From Psychrobacter nivimaris (GTDB lineage: Bacteria; Pseudomonadota; Gammaproteobacteria; Pseudomonadales; Moraxellaceae), in assembly GCF_009812035.1 (NCBI RefSeq), contig NZ_VZIZ01000036.1, forward strand, positions 1 through 64,000: a stretch of 64,000 nt of DNA. The letters run 5' to 3'. Of this stretch, positions 6,750-16,624 are shown piece by piece. Position numbers and translations under genes: made by a program. The number at the start of each line of letters is the position of its first letter. The stretch's first letter is position 1. The notes beneath the pieces are model-generated. The model saw nothing but the letters and a program-made list of their open reading frames with translations. It had not been told where the DNA came from and ran no database searches.

Positions 6750-8618
6750 TTAATGGTCGACCGCACCGCCTGCACCGCGCGGTGAGCGAACGCTTTCAAC
6801 CAACTCTTGAATATGTAGCGGTGGCGCTTTAGTTGCATAAGAAACGATGAATGCAACGATAAAGTTAAGCAGTGCACCAATCACACCGAATGATAGTGGT
6901 GAGATACCAAATAACCAGTACTCCGCTGTATCAGGGAAGTTAGCAGTACCACTGATAAAGAACCAACCTTTGAAGACGAAGATGTAAACCAAGATACTGA
7001 TCAAACCTGTCAACATACCAGCAATTGCGCCAAGGTTGTTGATACGTTTTGAGAAGATACCCATCATTAATGCAGGGAAGAGGGACGCACCAGCGATACC
7101 AAATGCCAATGCAACTACCTGTGCCGCAAACCCTGGTGGATTCATACCTAAGTAAGTAGCAACCACAATCGCAATACCCATCGTGATACGTGCGACCTTG
7201 AGCTCTCCTTTGTCAGTAATGTTTGGGTTGAGGTTTCGTTTGATTAAATCATGACTAATTGCTGACGAGATAGCGAGCAATAGGCCAGCAGCAGTTGATA
7301 GTGCAGCAGCGAGACCACCTGCGGCGATCAAACCAATTACCCAAGATGGCAGTTGTGCAATCTCTGGGTTAGCCAATACCAAGATATCAGCATTGACGTC
7401 GAGCTCGTTACCAGCCCAACCTGCATCTGCAAAGCGGCCATCAAGTTCTAGGTCATGTGCAGCACGTGCTGTCTCAACCGCAGTTGTTGCAGCGCCTACG
7501 TCACCGCCTTCAGTCTGTGCATTGGTTAGAGCAACTTCTGCAGCGCCCAGCCCACTATCGTTATACATCTGGATACGACCATCGTTATTAAGGTCAGTAT
7601 ATTTAATCAGGCCAGTATCTTCCCAAGTCCTCATCCAATCTGGACGTTGGTCATAGTCGATAGCAGGCTCTGCAACGCCTTGTGGATAGATAGTATCGAT
7701 AAGGTTTAAACGTGCCATTGCGCCAACAGCAGGTGCTGTGAAGTACAATAATGAGATAAATACTAATGTCCAACCAGCGGTCCAACGTGCATCGGCAACC
7801 TTAGGAACGGTGAAAAAGCGAATAATAACGTGAGGTAGACCAGCGGTACCAATCATTAGTGATAAGGTGAACAGTACCATGTTTAGCTTGTTAGGTACGT
7901 CAGCCGTATATGCTGTGAATCCCAAATCAGTCACAACTTGATCAAGCTTGGTTAGGATGGGAACACCAGATTCGATATGGTTTGAAAATAAGCCCAAACC
8001 TGGAATTGGATTGCCAGTTAATTCAAGTGAGATAAAGACAGCAGGAATGGTATAAGCAATCATCAGAACCACATACTGCGCAACCTGCGTGTAGGTAATC
8101 CCTTTCATACCGCCAAGAACTGCGTAAAAGAATACAACAACCGCCGCAATAATAAGACCTGTGTTGTTATCTACTTCTAAGAAGCGTGAAAATGCGACCC
8201 CAGCACCTGTCATCTGACCGATAACGTACGTGGTAGAGGCAATAATCAAACAAACTACGGCAATCATTGCAGCCGTTTTTGAATAAAAGCGATCTCCGAT
8301 AAAATCAGGCACCGTAAACTTGCCAAATTTACGTAAGTAAGGCGCCAGTAGCATGGCTAGTAGTACATAACCACCTGTCCAGCCCATTAAGTAGGTCGAT
8401 GCGCCATAACCGCCAGCAGCAAGCAAACCTGCCATAGAAATAAAAGATGCTGCACTCATCCAGTCAGCAGCTGTCGCCATACCGTTAACTACTGGATGTA
8501 CACCGCCGCCCGCCACATAGAATTCACTGGTTGTCCCAGCCCGAGCCCAGATCGCAATACCAAAATACAAAGCGAAAGATAGGCCTACGAAAATAATATT
8601 AACTAAATACTGACTCAT
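6750..8618 (-). CDS. Sodium:solute symporter large subunit (cation/acetate symporter type, VC_2705 subfamily)
   Basis: This 622-residue SSS-family transporter is predicted to take up a small monocarboxylate such as acetate with Na+ or H+. The N-terminal EFYVAGGGVHPVVNGMATAA segment and the AADWMSAASFISMAG motif are those of ActP-like symporters. About thirteen hydrophobic helices are visible. The family subgroup that pairs with a DUF4212 small subunit fits the gene just upstream. A hydrophilic loop of about 110 residues (roughly 310-420) interrupts the helices; it contains DLNNDGRIQMYND at 342-354, close to an EF-hand calcium loop. Its start lies three bases after the small-subunit stop. The solute is inferred from family, not proven. 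Confidence 0.9.
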   Translation of the reverse strand: MSQYLVNIIFVGLSFALYFGIAIWARAGTTSEFYVAGGGVHPVVNGMATAADWMSAASFISMAGLLAAGGYGASTYLMGWTGGYVLLAMLLAPYLRKFGKFTVPDFIGDRFYSKTAAMIAVVCLIIASTTYVIGQMTGAGVAFSRFLEVDNNTGLIIAAVVVFFYAVLGGMKGITYTQVAQYVVLMIAYTIPAVFISLELTGNPIPGLGLFSNHIESGVPILTKLDQVVTDLGFTAYTADVPNKLNMVLFTLSLMIGTAGLPHVIIRFFTVPKVADARWTAGWTLVFISLLYFTAPAVGAMARLNLIDTIYPQGVAEPAIDYDQRPDWMRTWEDTGLIKYTDLNNDGRIQMYNDSGLGAAEVALTNAQTEGGDVGAATTAVETARAAHDLELDGRFADAGWAGNELDVNADILVLANPEIAQLPSWVIGLIAAGGLAAALSTAAGLLLAISSAISHDLIKRNLNPNITDKGELKVARITMGIAIVVATYLGMNPPGFAAQVVALAFGIAGASLFPALMMGIFSKRINNLGAIAGMLTGLISILVYIFVFKGWFFISGTANFPDTAEYWLFGISPLSFGVIGALLNFIVAFIVSYATKAPPLHIQELVESVRSPRGAGGAVDH

Positions 8619-8621
8619 GGT

Positions 8622-8882
8622 CTATTCCTCATCTACGCCATATTGTTTATCTAACTTATTCATACGCCATGCGTAGAAGAAAATTAAAATGATAAACACC
8701 CCGATGGAGCCTTGCTGGGCGAACCAAAAACCCAAGTCAGTGCCGCCGACTTTGATATCGGCCAAAAGAGGACGCAATAAAATAGCAAAACCATAAGAAC
8801 ATAGTGCCCAAACTACTAGGCTACCTAAGATGAGACGGACATTGGCACGCCAATAACCGGATGGATCGTTATGATCTTTCAT
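8622..8882 (-). CDS. Symporter small subunit (DUF4212 family)
   Basis: This 86-residue membrane protein has two hydrophobic segments (about residues 12-35 and 50-70). The pattern YWRANVRLILGSLVVW near the N terminus and FWFAQQGSIGVFI, then YAWRMNKLDKQYG at the end, is that of the DUF4212 'solute:sodium symporter small subunit' family. ATG 8882 is chosen because AGGAG lies seven bases upstream; a longer frame exists but adds 13 residues without family support. It is the first gene of a two-gene operon with the large symporter subunit, which starts three bases after its stop. Known only as a partner in this transporter subgroup; its mechanistic role is unclear. Confidence 0.9.
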   Translation of the reverse strand: MKDHNDPSGYWRANVRLILGSLVVWALCSYGFAILLRPLLADIKVGGTDLGFWFAQQGSIGVFIILIFFYAWRMNKLDKQYGVDEE

Positions 8883-9644
8883 AGGACAACTCCTTTTGTC
8901 TTCCCTAAAAAATACCAACAATATAAAAAGAACTGCGATTATTTCTTACCATAAAAAGGATAAAAAATAATCAGGTACTGCTTTATATAGTGAAAACGAT
9001 GATGCGTGATAGTACGTTTAATGCTCGGTAGTTCTTTACTTCAAATAAAAGTAATTAACTATTTAAGCATCGCATTGACCTAAACCATCGAATGGCAAAA
9101 ATAACGTTTCTTGAGGAAGACAGAAGGGTGGACTATCCAGTGTCTTTTTAACAATCTCGTCTTCCTGACAAGAGTTTTAATCTTTTTAACACGCTAACCT
9201 GTTGTGCTTCTTGTACTGATTAATAGCTTCGATAACTATAAAACAGTCTAAACGGATATGGAATCCATATTAGCACGGTTTAATAAATATAATTGCAAAC
9301 TACTGCGCATGAATAATAAGTAAGTCACTAAAAATTAGTTTGCTTAATATTTATTAAAAAACCTAACGTTACGGAAATGGTACGGCAACCGTGAATTTAT
9401 GAGATTAAATTATCACTTAATCTATGCTATATAAGATGAAATATAATCATTATTTATTTTAAAAATAGTTATATGAAGTCGATAAGTAAACGTGATGGTC
9501 GCATGTCGCTCAATATCTATATCATGCACGTGTCTTTTTGGTATCAGGTATTTTGCGCAAAGGCTTATATAGTCCATGGCAATCAAAATATGATATCGAT
9601 ATGAAATTTAAGTAACGCGTATAAAGAATGAATAAGGAGCCCAT
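8883..9644. other. 762-base divergent intergenic region between two symporter operons
   Basis: AT-rich and without a convincing gene. It must hold the divergent promoters of the acetate-type symporter and the AGCS symporter. A long-range inverted repeat is present, AGGAAGAC (9114-9121) with GTCTTCCT (9159-9166), loop 37 bases. I looked for a glycine riboswitch because AGCS genes sometimes carry one and did not find its core motifs. Confidence 0.5.
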
Positions 9645-11141
9645 ATGAACGAAGGGATAGTAGGTTGGTTTAATAACATCGTAAATTATGGTGTCGGTAT
9701 TATCTGGGGTAACAATGACTGGCTGATTGCTAGTAACCCTTGGTATGGATTGCTGATGTTCTTACTAATTGGTGCGGGTCTTTACTTTACCGTCGCGACA
9801 CGGTTTATTCAATTTCGTCATTTTGGTCATATGTGGAAGTTGCTACGCGTGTCCAATCAAGGACGCAAAGATGGTGGTATTAGCTCGTTTGAAGCATTGA
9901 TGACGTCGCTGGCCGCGCGTGTTGGTACTGGTAACTTGGCAGGTGTGGCAATTGCAATCTATCTAGGTGGACCAGGTGCTGTATTCTGGATGTGGATGAC
10001 GGCACTGGTCGGTATGTCGACCAGCTTTATCGAGTCAACCTTAGCACAGGCATATAAAGTACCGCACAACGATAATGTGTACCGCGGTGGCCCTGCTTAT
10101 TACATCGAAAAAGGTCTAGGCAAGCGCTGGCTTGCCGTGTTTTTCTCATTATGTTTGTTAGTGGCCTTTGGTTTGGCATTTAATGGCGTACAATCCAATA
10201 CCATCGCTCAAGCGACCAACGAAGCCTTTGGTGTGCCAACGTGGATGACAGGTTTGGTACTGGTAGTACTGGTAGCGCCAGTGGTATTCGGTGGTTTACG
10301 CTCAGTAGCTCGTATCGCAGGTAAAATCGTACCAGTGATGGCTATCTTGTACATCTTGCTAGCGCTATTCATTATCGTGACTAATTTCAGTCAATTCCCA
10401 GCAGCGATCGCGTTGATTGTAAAATCAGCATTTGGCTTTGAGCAGGCAGCAGGCGGTGTCATCGGTTATGGTATTGCGCAGGCAATGATTAACGGTATCA
10501 AACGTGGCTTGTTTTCTAACGAAGCAGGTATGGGTTCAGCGCCGAATGCTGCAGCAACGGCAAAGAGTCATCCTGATCACCCAGCAGTGCAAGGTTTTAT
10601 GCAGATGCTAGGCGTATTTATGGATACCCTTATCATTTGTACCGCGACGGCGTCGATTATTATTTTGTCTGGTGTGGTCGACCCTAATGTCGAGCAAGAA
10701 GGTATTCAGTTAACTCAGTTGGCCTTATCACAGTATGTGGGTGACCTAGGTGTGGTGTTCGTGGCGATTGCGATTTTCTTCTTCTCATTTACGTCTATCA
10801 TCGCCAACTATAGCTACGGTGAGTCAAATCTTGAGTTTATCTCTGGTGCCAAAAATGCCAAAGTGATGATTATGATTTTCCGCTTCCTAGTATTAGGTAT
10901 GGTATTTATTGGCTCGGTTGCTAGTTTACCTGCTATATGGAATTTCGCTGACTTATCTATGGGTCTGATGGCTTTGGTCAACTTAGTGGCCATCTTGCTC
11001 TTGTCTCCTGTAGCGCTAAGAATACTACGTGACTATGAGCGTCAGGTAAAAGAGGGTAAAACAGGTGATCAGATTAAGTTTGATCCTGATAACTTTGTGA
11101 AACTCAGAGATGAAGCCAACCGTGATGCTTGGACAGATTAA
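9645..11141 (+). CDS. Sodium:alanine/glycine symporter (AGCS family)
   Basis: This 498-residue inner-membrane transporter is predicted to import alanine or glycine with Na+. Signatures of the amino acid:cation symporter (AGCS) family are clear: ARVGTGNLAGVAIAIYLGGP around residues 91-110, FIESTLAQAYK, the long GLFSNEAGMGSAPNAAATA segment in the second half, and PVVFGGLRSVARIAGKIVP. About eleven hydrophobic helices are visible. AAGGAG precedes ATG 9645 at good spacing. The gene is monocistronic, bounded by a long upstream region and a strong terminator at 11181-11222. Substrate preference within the family cannot be read from the sequence. Confidence 0.94.
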   Translation: MNEGIVGWFNNIVNYGVGIIWGNNDWLIASNPWYGLLMFLLIGAGLYFTVATRFIQFRHFGHMWKLLRVSNQGRKDGGISSFEALMTSLAARVGTGNLAGVAIAIYLGGPGAVFWMWMTALVGMSTSFIESTLAQAYKVPHNDNVYRGGPAYYIEKGLGKRWLAVFFSLCLLVAFGLAFNGVQSNTIAQATNEAFGVPTWMTGLVLVVLVAPVVFGGLRSVARIAGKIVPVMAILYILLALFIIVTNFSQFPAAIALIVKSAFGFEQAAGGVIGYGIAQAMINGIKRGLFSNEAGMGSAPNAAATAKSHPDHPAVQGFMQMLGVFMDTLIICTATASIIILSGVVDPNVEQEGIQLTQLALSQYVGDLGVVFVAIAIFFFSFTSIIANYSYGESNLEFISGAKNAKVMIMIFRFLVLGMVFIGSVASLPAIWNFADLSMGLMALVNLVAILLLSPVALRILRDYERQVKEGKTGDQIKFDPDNFVKLRDEANRDAWTD

Positions 11142-11180
11142 GCAGAATTGATTGGTAAAACTAGCTTGTTCTAAGCATTA

Positions 11181-11222
11181 AAAAACCGCCCGACTCTTAT
11201 GCAGAGAAGGGCGGTTTTTATT
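11181..11222. terminator. Bidirectional Rho-independent terminator
   Basis: The stem AAAACCGCCC/GGGCGGTTTT is flanked by A and T runs. It lies between the convergent AGCS symporter gene and the ETF-QO gene, 56 bases before the stop of the latter, and can serve both. Confidence 0.88.
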
Positions 11223-11277
11223 GGAGCACAGTTTTAATGATATTAACTGTACCAGATTAAATCAGAATTATCCTGAT

Positions 11278-13062
11278 TTACATGTTTGGGTAGTTAGGAC
11301 CACCGCCACCTTCTGGCGTTACCCAAGTGATGTTCTGTGAAGGGTCTTTAATATCACAGGTCTTACAATGCACGCAGTTCTGCGCATTGATGACAAACTT
11401 AGCACCCTCAGCATCTTTAACCACTTCGTATACACCCGCTGGGCAGTATAAACGTGCAGGCTCAGCGTACAACGGTAAGTTGATTGAAATAGGTACCGTT
11501 GGATCAGTAAGTTTTAGATGCGTTGGCTGATCTTCTGCATGGTTGGTATTAGAGATAAATACTGACGACAATTTATCAAATACCAACTTACCATCAGGCT
11601 TGAGATAGGTTGGTTGATAAGCATGGTTAGCACGCTCTAACTGATCGTAATCTGGGATATTGTCATGCAAGGTGAATGGCATTTTACCTTTTAGCAAGTT
11701 GTGCTCGATAAAGGTGAAAGCACCGCCCATAAACAGACCCATACGGTGGATCGCAGGTGAGAAGTTGCGCGACTCGTAATTGTCTTGATATAACCATGAC
11801 TCTTTATACATTGTGCTATAAGCAACCACTTCATCATGCTGACGGTCAGCTTGCAGCGCCTCAAAAATAGCTTCGGCTGCTAGCATGCCTGACTTCATCG
11901 AAGTATGTGTGCCTTTGATTTTTGCTGGGTTTAAGAAGCCAGCGTCATCACCTACTAACACGCCACCTGGGAAAGTAAACTTCGGTAATGAGTTTAGACC
12001 ACCTTTAGTCAGAGCACGTGCGCCGTAAGAAATGCGCTTACCGCCTTCTAAAACGTTTTTGATAACAGGATGCGTTTTCAAGCGCTGCATTTCATCAAAT
12101 GGAGACATGTAAGGGTTGTGGTAAGACAAATCAGCCACAAGACCAAAGCTTACTTGATTGTTTTCATCAAAGTATAACCACCAGCCGCCAGTAGAGCCAG
12201 TTTCAGTCAATGGCCAGCCAAGACCATGCATGACAACGCCTTGCTCATGCTTTTCAGGCTCAACTTCCCATAGCTCTTTTAGACCGATACCATAATGCTG
12301 AGGATCAGAATCTTTATCTAGATCGAAGCGGCTGATTAAGCGTTTGCCTAAATGCCCACGGCTACCTTCGGCAAAAATAGTATATTTGGCAAGGAGCTCA
12401 TAACCAGGCTCAAAACTTGGCTTGGCTTCACCATTGGCGGCCACACCCATATCACCCGTTAATACACCTCTTACCGAACCGTCGTCATTGTATAAGATGT
12501 CATCGGCAGGGAAGCCTGGGAACATCATGACTTCAAGCTCTTCTGCTTGTACGGCTAACCAACGAACGACATTACCTAGGGAGACAATATAGTTGCCATC
12601 GTTGTGCATCGGACCTGGAATTAAAGAGTCAGGCACTTTAGTTGAGCGTGTGGCAGAGTTTAAATAATAGAAACGATCTTCTGTCGCTGGCACGTTAAGC
12701 GGTGCGTCTTTTTCTTTCCAGTCAGGGATTAGCTCATTTAGAGCGCGTGGCTCGATGACTGCACCAGACAACGTATGGGCACCAAACTCAGAGCCTTTTT
12801 CGACCACACAAACCATAAACTCATCATTACCAGCTTCAATAGCGAGCTGGCGCAAACGGATGGCAGCTGACAGACCTGCAGGTCCACCACCAACGATGAT
12901 GACATCGAACTCCATTGATTCGCGTTCGACTTCAGGTTCCGCGGCAACTGGCGCTACGACTGGTTCTGCTTTATCTAGCGTTGCGGTCTCTGTCGCTACT
13001 GGTGCGTCAGCATTCACAGTATTACCATCGATAACTGGCGTTTGATTGTCTTGCTCTTGCAT
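11278..13062 (-). CDS. Electron transfer flavoprotein-ubiquinone oxidoreductase (ETF-QO)
   Basis: This 594-residue membrane-associated flavoprotein passes electrons from ETF, which is reduced by acyl-CoA and other dehydrogenases, to ubiquinone. An FAD-binding GGGPAGLSAAIRL motif begins near residue 57, after FDVIIV. The C terminus carries the 4Fe-4S cluster ligands: RLYCPAGVYE, then NCVHCKTCDIKDP. The ending TPEGGGGPNYPNM is characteristic. An unusual N-terminal extension of about 50 residues, rich in Ala, Val, Glu and Thr, precedes the fold. AGGAG lies five bases before ATG 13062. The gene is monocistronic. Together with fadBA at 49798-53360 it suggests fatty-acid beta-oxidation; the ETF subunits themselves are not in the window. 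Confidence 0.96.
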   Translation of the reverse strand: MQEQDNQTPVIDGNTVNADAPVATETATLDKAEPVVAPVAAEPEVERESMEFDVIIVGGGPAGLSAAIRLRQLAIEAGNDEFMVCVVEKGSEFGAHTLSGAVIEPRALNELIPDWKEKDAPLNVPATEDRFYYLNSATRSTKVPDSLIPGPMHNDGNYIVSLGNVVRWLAVQAEELEVMMFPGFPADDILYNDDGSVRGVLTGDMGVAANGEAKPSFEPGYELLAKYTIFAEGSRGHLGKRLISRFDLDKDSDPQHYGIGLKELWEVEPEKHEQGVVMHGLGWPLTETGSTGGWWLYFDENNQVSFGLVADLSYHNPYMSPFDEMQRLKTHPVIKNVLEGGKRISYGARALTKGGLNSLPKFTFPGGVLVGDDAGFLNPAKIKGTHTSMKSGMLAAEAIFEALQADRQHDEVVAYSTMYKESWLYQDNYESRNFSPAIHRMGLFMGGAFTFIEHNLLKGKMPFTLHDNIPDYDQLERANHAYQPTYLKPDGKLVFDKLSSVFISNTNHAEDQPTHLKLTDPTVPISINLPLYAEPARLYCPAGVYEVVKDAEGAKFVINAQNCVHCKTCDIKDPSQNITWVTPEGGGGPNYPNM

Positions 13063-13466
13063 ACCTACTCCTAAACTTTTAGTGGCTTATCTCAGGGCAT
13101 CATTAGCTTAACAACTGAATAATAGACTTGCGGCGCTAACGTCACTCAGACATATGGCTGCCCGATAAAACTGTCTTTGCGGCATCAATTGATCCGTCAT
13201 GGTTAATACTGATTTATCTAAGGATATCAACGCATAACGTAAGATGTGTCATCAATACAACACCCACTTGACCATTTCAATAAAAAATCGTTACTCATTA
13301 TAAAAGAAAAGTCCTACAAACACGATACGCATTTATGAGTATCGATGCTAAGGTAATGTTAAGAAAATGAGGTTGTTATAACGATAAAGTTTCATCATAC
13401 CTGAAACAAAAATTTATAGTAATAATAGATAAGCCAAACTTTGAATACTAAATAAAGGGATTAATA
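13063..13466. other. 404-base divergent intergenic region
   Basis: Separates the ETF-QO gene (minus) from the DUF1285 gene (plus). It is AT-rich and must contain both promoters. I see no RNA gene, repeat or small coding frame that I can support. Confidence 0.4.
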
Positions 13467-14249
13467 ATGAATAACGATAATAATAGCACTGAAAACAGCC
13501 ATGAGAGAATAGCGGAAGCACCGACCAGTAAGACTTCTAGCCTAGACAGCTTAGATAATTTAGATGCACTAAGCCAGTATATTAAGTCTACGAAAGGCAC
13601 TCGCGAAGGGCGTCCGATACCACCACTTGAAAAATGGCATCCTGAAGATATTGCTGATATGGATTTGACTATCAAAGCAAACGGAGAATGGTGGCATGAA
13701 GGCGGGCAAATGACCCGTGAGTCATTGGTGAGCTTGTTTGCCACAATACTATGGAAAGAAGAAAATAATGGCATTACTGAGTACTTCCTGAAAACCCCTG
13801 TACAGAAAATCCGTATCCAAGTAGAAGATGCACCACTGCTTATCAATGATGTTGGTATTGTCCACGAAGATGATATGAGTTGGTTGGAGTTTACAACGAC
13901 GACAGGAGATGTGGTTCGCTTAGACGATGAGCATCCGATTGTATTAAAGGCGTATAATTCTAATAAGAGCGATTCTAATGACAGCGACTTTAGTGAAAGC
14001 GACTTTAATAACAGTGATAAAGCGAATCAAATGAGTACCGCTGACGATGTTGCAGATTCTCAGGAATTAGCGTCTACAGAACAGGTACGCCCATACATGA
14101 TGGTTAGAAATGGCTTAACCGCACTTATCGGTCGCAATACTTTTTATCACCTGACTGAAATTGGAGCATTATCAGAAGACAATGGTAAGACGATATTGAC
14201 GCTACAGAGTGGTGGCCAGTCTTATTCATTATCGATGCCTACTGAGTAA
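13467..14249 (+). CDS. DUF1285 family protein
   Basis: This 260-residue cytoplasmic protein of unknown function belongs to DUF1285. The core (about residues 48-155) has the expected sequence of features: PPLEKWHPEDIADMDLTI, NGEWWHEGGQMTRESLVSLF, EYFLKTPVQKIRIQVEDAP, then a second short domain. The family usually has about 180-200 residues. This copy is longer because of a Ser/Glu/Thr-rich N-terminal leader of about 45 residues and a low-complexity Ser/Asp/Asn insertion near residues 168-195. GGGA upstream of ATG 13467 serves as ribosome binding site. It lies upstream of murI on the same strand, 206 bases away. Nothing in the neighbourhood explains its role. Confidence 0.85.
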   Translation: MNNDNNSTENSHERIAEAPTSKTSSLDSLDNLDALSQYIKSTKGTREGRPIPPLEKWHPEDIADMDLTIKANGEWWHEGGQMTRESLVSLFATILWKEENNGITEYFLKTPVQKIRIQVEDAPLLINDVGIVHEDDMSWLEFTTTTGDVVRLDDEHPIVLKAYNSNKSDSNDSDFSESDFNNSDKANQMSTADDVADSQELASTEQVRPYMMVRNGLTALIGRNTFYHLTEIGALSEDNGKTILTLQSGGQSYSLSMPTE

Positions 14250-14455
14250 GTATTATGTCTATCTATTAATTGCTGTTTGCCGATGAGTGCTATAATTTTA
14301 TAATGTAGCCTGATTCTGTTGGTTTAAAAAATTCTTATCGTACAAAAGGTAGTCGATAGAGAGCCGACGTAGAGTAACACCATATACAACATATATAGCG
14401 CATTTAATGGGGTAATAAGATTGATGAATAATATGATAATGGCATTAGCGTAAAG

Positions 14456-15445
14456 ATGGATATCAAAAACCAGACAGTCGAAAAACTCAGACCGTGTGTC
14501 GATATATCTGTTGACCAGAGTCTCAAAGCTATGGATCTAGTAGATATCAATAAACATGTTGGTAACACAGTTATAAGCGATAAAAACCGTAGCGCGCCCA
14601 TTGGCGTGTTTGACTCTGGTGTTGGCGGTTTGTCTGTTTATTTGCATTTAACACAGCAGCTGCCTACTGAGCGTTATGTATATTATGCTGATACATTAAA
14701 TGTACCTTATGGTAATCGTGACAGTGAAGATATTGAAGCGCTAACGCTAAAGGCCGTAGAGTGGTTACATCAGCAAGGCTGTAAGCTAATAGTTATTGCA
14801 TGCAACAGTGCTTCAGCATATGCGCTAGATACTGCTCGACGCTGCTATCCACATATACCTATTGTGGGTCTTGTCCCTGCATTAAAGCCTGCGGTACTGG
14901 CGAGTAAGAGTGGTCATGTAGCGGTGCTGGCAACCAAAGCGACGCTGAATGGCACCTTGCTAAACGATGTCATTGCCAATTTTGCTCAACCTAATAACAC
15001 AGTAGTCACTAAGTATTTTGATCCGCAACTGGTACCTTGGGTAGAAGCAGGTATGTCAGAACAAGACGAGACAGCCCAAAGATTACGTCAACAGGTACGA
15101 ATATTTGCTAATGAAGGTGTCGATCAGTTGGTGCTGGGATGTACGCATTATCCGTTTTTTAAGACATTTTTATTGGATGAGATTGCACAGCAGCAGCTGT
15201 CAATACAAGTTATTGATTCTGGTCAAGCGATTGCTGAACGGGTTAGACAGCTATTGATTGCAAACAACTTGTCTGCATCATTGATGAGTGAAAAACGAGA
15301 AAATCTGACACAAAAAACCAGTAATAAAAATACCATTACTAGACCGCCATTAACTTTTCACGCCACTAAATATAGTGATAGACTATGCGCTTTAGTTGAG
15401 CGCTTACTCGGTACAGAAATGGCATTGCGATACTACTCTCTCTAG
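14456..15445 (+). CDS. murI: Glutamate racemase
   Basis: The enzyme converts L-glutamate to D-glutamate for peptidoglycan synthesis in the cytoplasm. Both catalytic cysteines are present in their conserved settings: IACNSAS (Cys116) and VLGCTHYP (Cys229). The opening of the fold, IGVFDSGVGGLSV, begins at residue 49; PYGNR follows near residue 84. The first 45 or so residues have no family counterpart. The start at 14456 has no good Shine-Dalgarno, so the true start may be downstream (ATG 14531 is a candidate, also weak). A C-terminal tail of about 40 polar residues precedes a final conserved-looking segment. Length is otherwise normal. Confidence 0.95.
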   Translation: MDIKNQTVEKLRPCVDISVDQSLKAMDLVDINKHVGNTVISDKNRSAPIGVFDSGVGGLSVYLHLTQQLPTERYVYYADTLNVPYGNRDSEDIEALTLKAVEWLHQQGCKLIVIACNSASAYALDTARRCYPHIPIVGLVPALKPAVLASKSGHVAVLATKATLNGTLLNDVIANFAQPNNTVVTKYFDPQLVPWVEAGMSEQDETAQRLRQQVRIFANEGVDQLVLGCTHYPFFKTFLLDEIAQQQLSIQVIDSGQAIAERVRQLLIANNLSASLMSEKRENLTQKTSNKNTITRPPLTFHATKYSDRLCALVERLLGTEMALRYYSL

Positions 15446-15616
15446 TTATTATCAAAGTTAGTGATATCAATACGCTGTATGCAACGCTGACTCAGTTAAA
15501 ATAAATTGAGTGCATCTTTTTAAGCTAAGAGTATGCTAGGCTGAACAAGACAAGATTTTTGTGTTCTATTTTACATCCTATCCTTTTTATGTCACGACCT
15601 ACGCTTAGAGGTAATT

Positions 15617-16624
15617 GTGCCGAATCGTCGCTATCATATTCATATTATATGCGCTGACAATGACCAGTTGTTGGTTCTAGACAGCTTAGCGATATTTTTT
15701 CAGGCGCGCGCATTTCTGACCTATGATGTTTCTAGTAAATTATCTAAAGCCTCTTTTTATGGGCGCCAGTGTATTGATTCTTGTGATTACGCAGTCATGA
15801 TCGTTGGCGACAGCTACGGGACTGTGCAAAAAAACGGTGTCAGCCAGATGCATTTAAGTTATCTAAATGCCAAAGCGAAGCTTAAGCCGCTAATTGTGCT
15901 GGTCAAAAACCATTCTCCAGACGCCGACATCAGCCGACAACTTCAAGAGTTTATTAAGTTAGTCACCAAGCAAGATAACCAGCTACATTACTATGATACG
16001 GAAGAAGATATTGAGCCATTACTGGTACAGGCTCATTATAATGCAATCGCCAATAATAAAATGATAGGTGGCTGGGTTAGAGCGAATGACGAAGAGAATA
16101 CGACTAGTAAAAAGGTCGTGTATGAGAAGACCGTCGATGTATTACCTAGTACTACCGAGGTAGAGAAAAACAGTCCTGATGAAGAAGACTTTATAGCGGA
16201 TAAGGTTAGCGAGCCAATTGAGTTAACGGAGTTTTTTGAGATTCAATATAGTGCCCAAGCTTATGAGGGCGGCAATTTAACGGACGTGACCCGATCACTA
16301 ACCCTCTCATGGCACGAGATACTCATGACACTTATGAGAATACCGTGTACTTTTTCGAGCTATGGCTTGCAAAATGCCATTAATCGTTTGATTACTTCTA
16401 AAGCGGAAGTAGACATCAAAAAAGAGATGCCAAACGTTCATGCTGTCTCACGTTGCCAAATCTCTCAAGCTGATATCAATAATTTGCAACGTAAGCTAGT
16501 CGGTGCAAATTGGATACAACTAATGACTTATGGTACGCGAGTATCACAAGAGCTATGGAAGCTTACCTTCTACGCAAAAAACCTACTGCAAAATCATACC
16601 TCAAATACGAATAAACAAGACTAG
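15617..16624 (+). CDS. DUF4062-like (TIR-related fold) protein
   Basis: This 335-residue protein has an N-terminal domain (about residues 5-135) resembling DUF4062: a beta strand with YHIHIICA, then SKASFYGRQCIDSCDYAVMI, the VGDSYGTV turn, and a following LSYLNAKAKLKPLIVLV helix-strand unit. DUF4062 is distantly related to TIR/SLOG-type sensor or effector domains. An acidic linker of about 50 residues (165-205) leads to a C-terminal domain of about 120 residues that I do not recognise. The start is GTG 15617, with AGAGG five to six bases upstream. No NTPase or defence gene is adjacent, so a defence role is only a possibility. The family assignment is from pattern, not a search. Confidence 0.6.
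   Translation: MPNRRYHIHIICADNDQLLVLDSLAIFFQARAFLTYDVSSKLSKASFYGRQCIDSCDYAVMIVGDSYGTVQKNGVSQMHLSYLNAKAKLKPLIVLVKNHSPDADISRQLQEFIKLVTKQDNQLHYYDTEEDIEPLLVQAHYNAIANNKMIGGWVRANDEENTTSKKVVYEKTVDVLPSTTEVEKNSPDEEDFIADKVSEPIELTEFFEIQYSAQAYEGGNLTDVTRSLTLSWHEILMTLMRIPCTFSSYGLQNAINRLITSKAEVDIKKEMPNVHAVSRCQISQADINNLQRKLVGANWIQLMTYGTRVSQELWKLTFYAKNLLQNHTSNTNKQD

Noticed and set aside
8883-9644. Glycine riboswitch ahead of the AGCS symporter
   Set aside because: AGCS genes can carry one, but the conserved aptamer core motifs were not found in this region.
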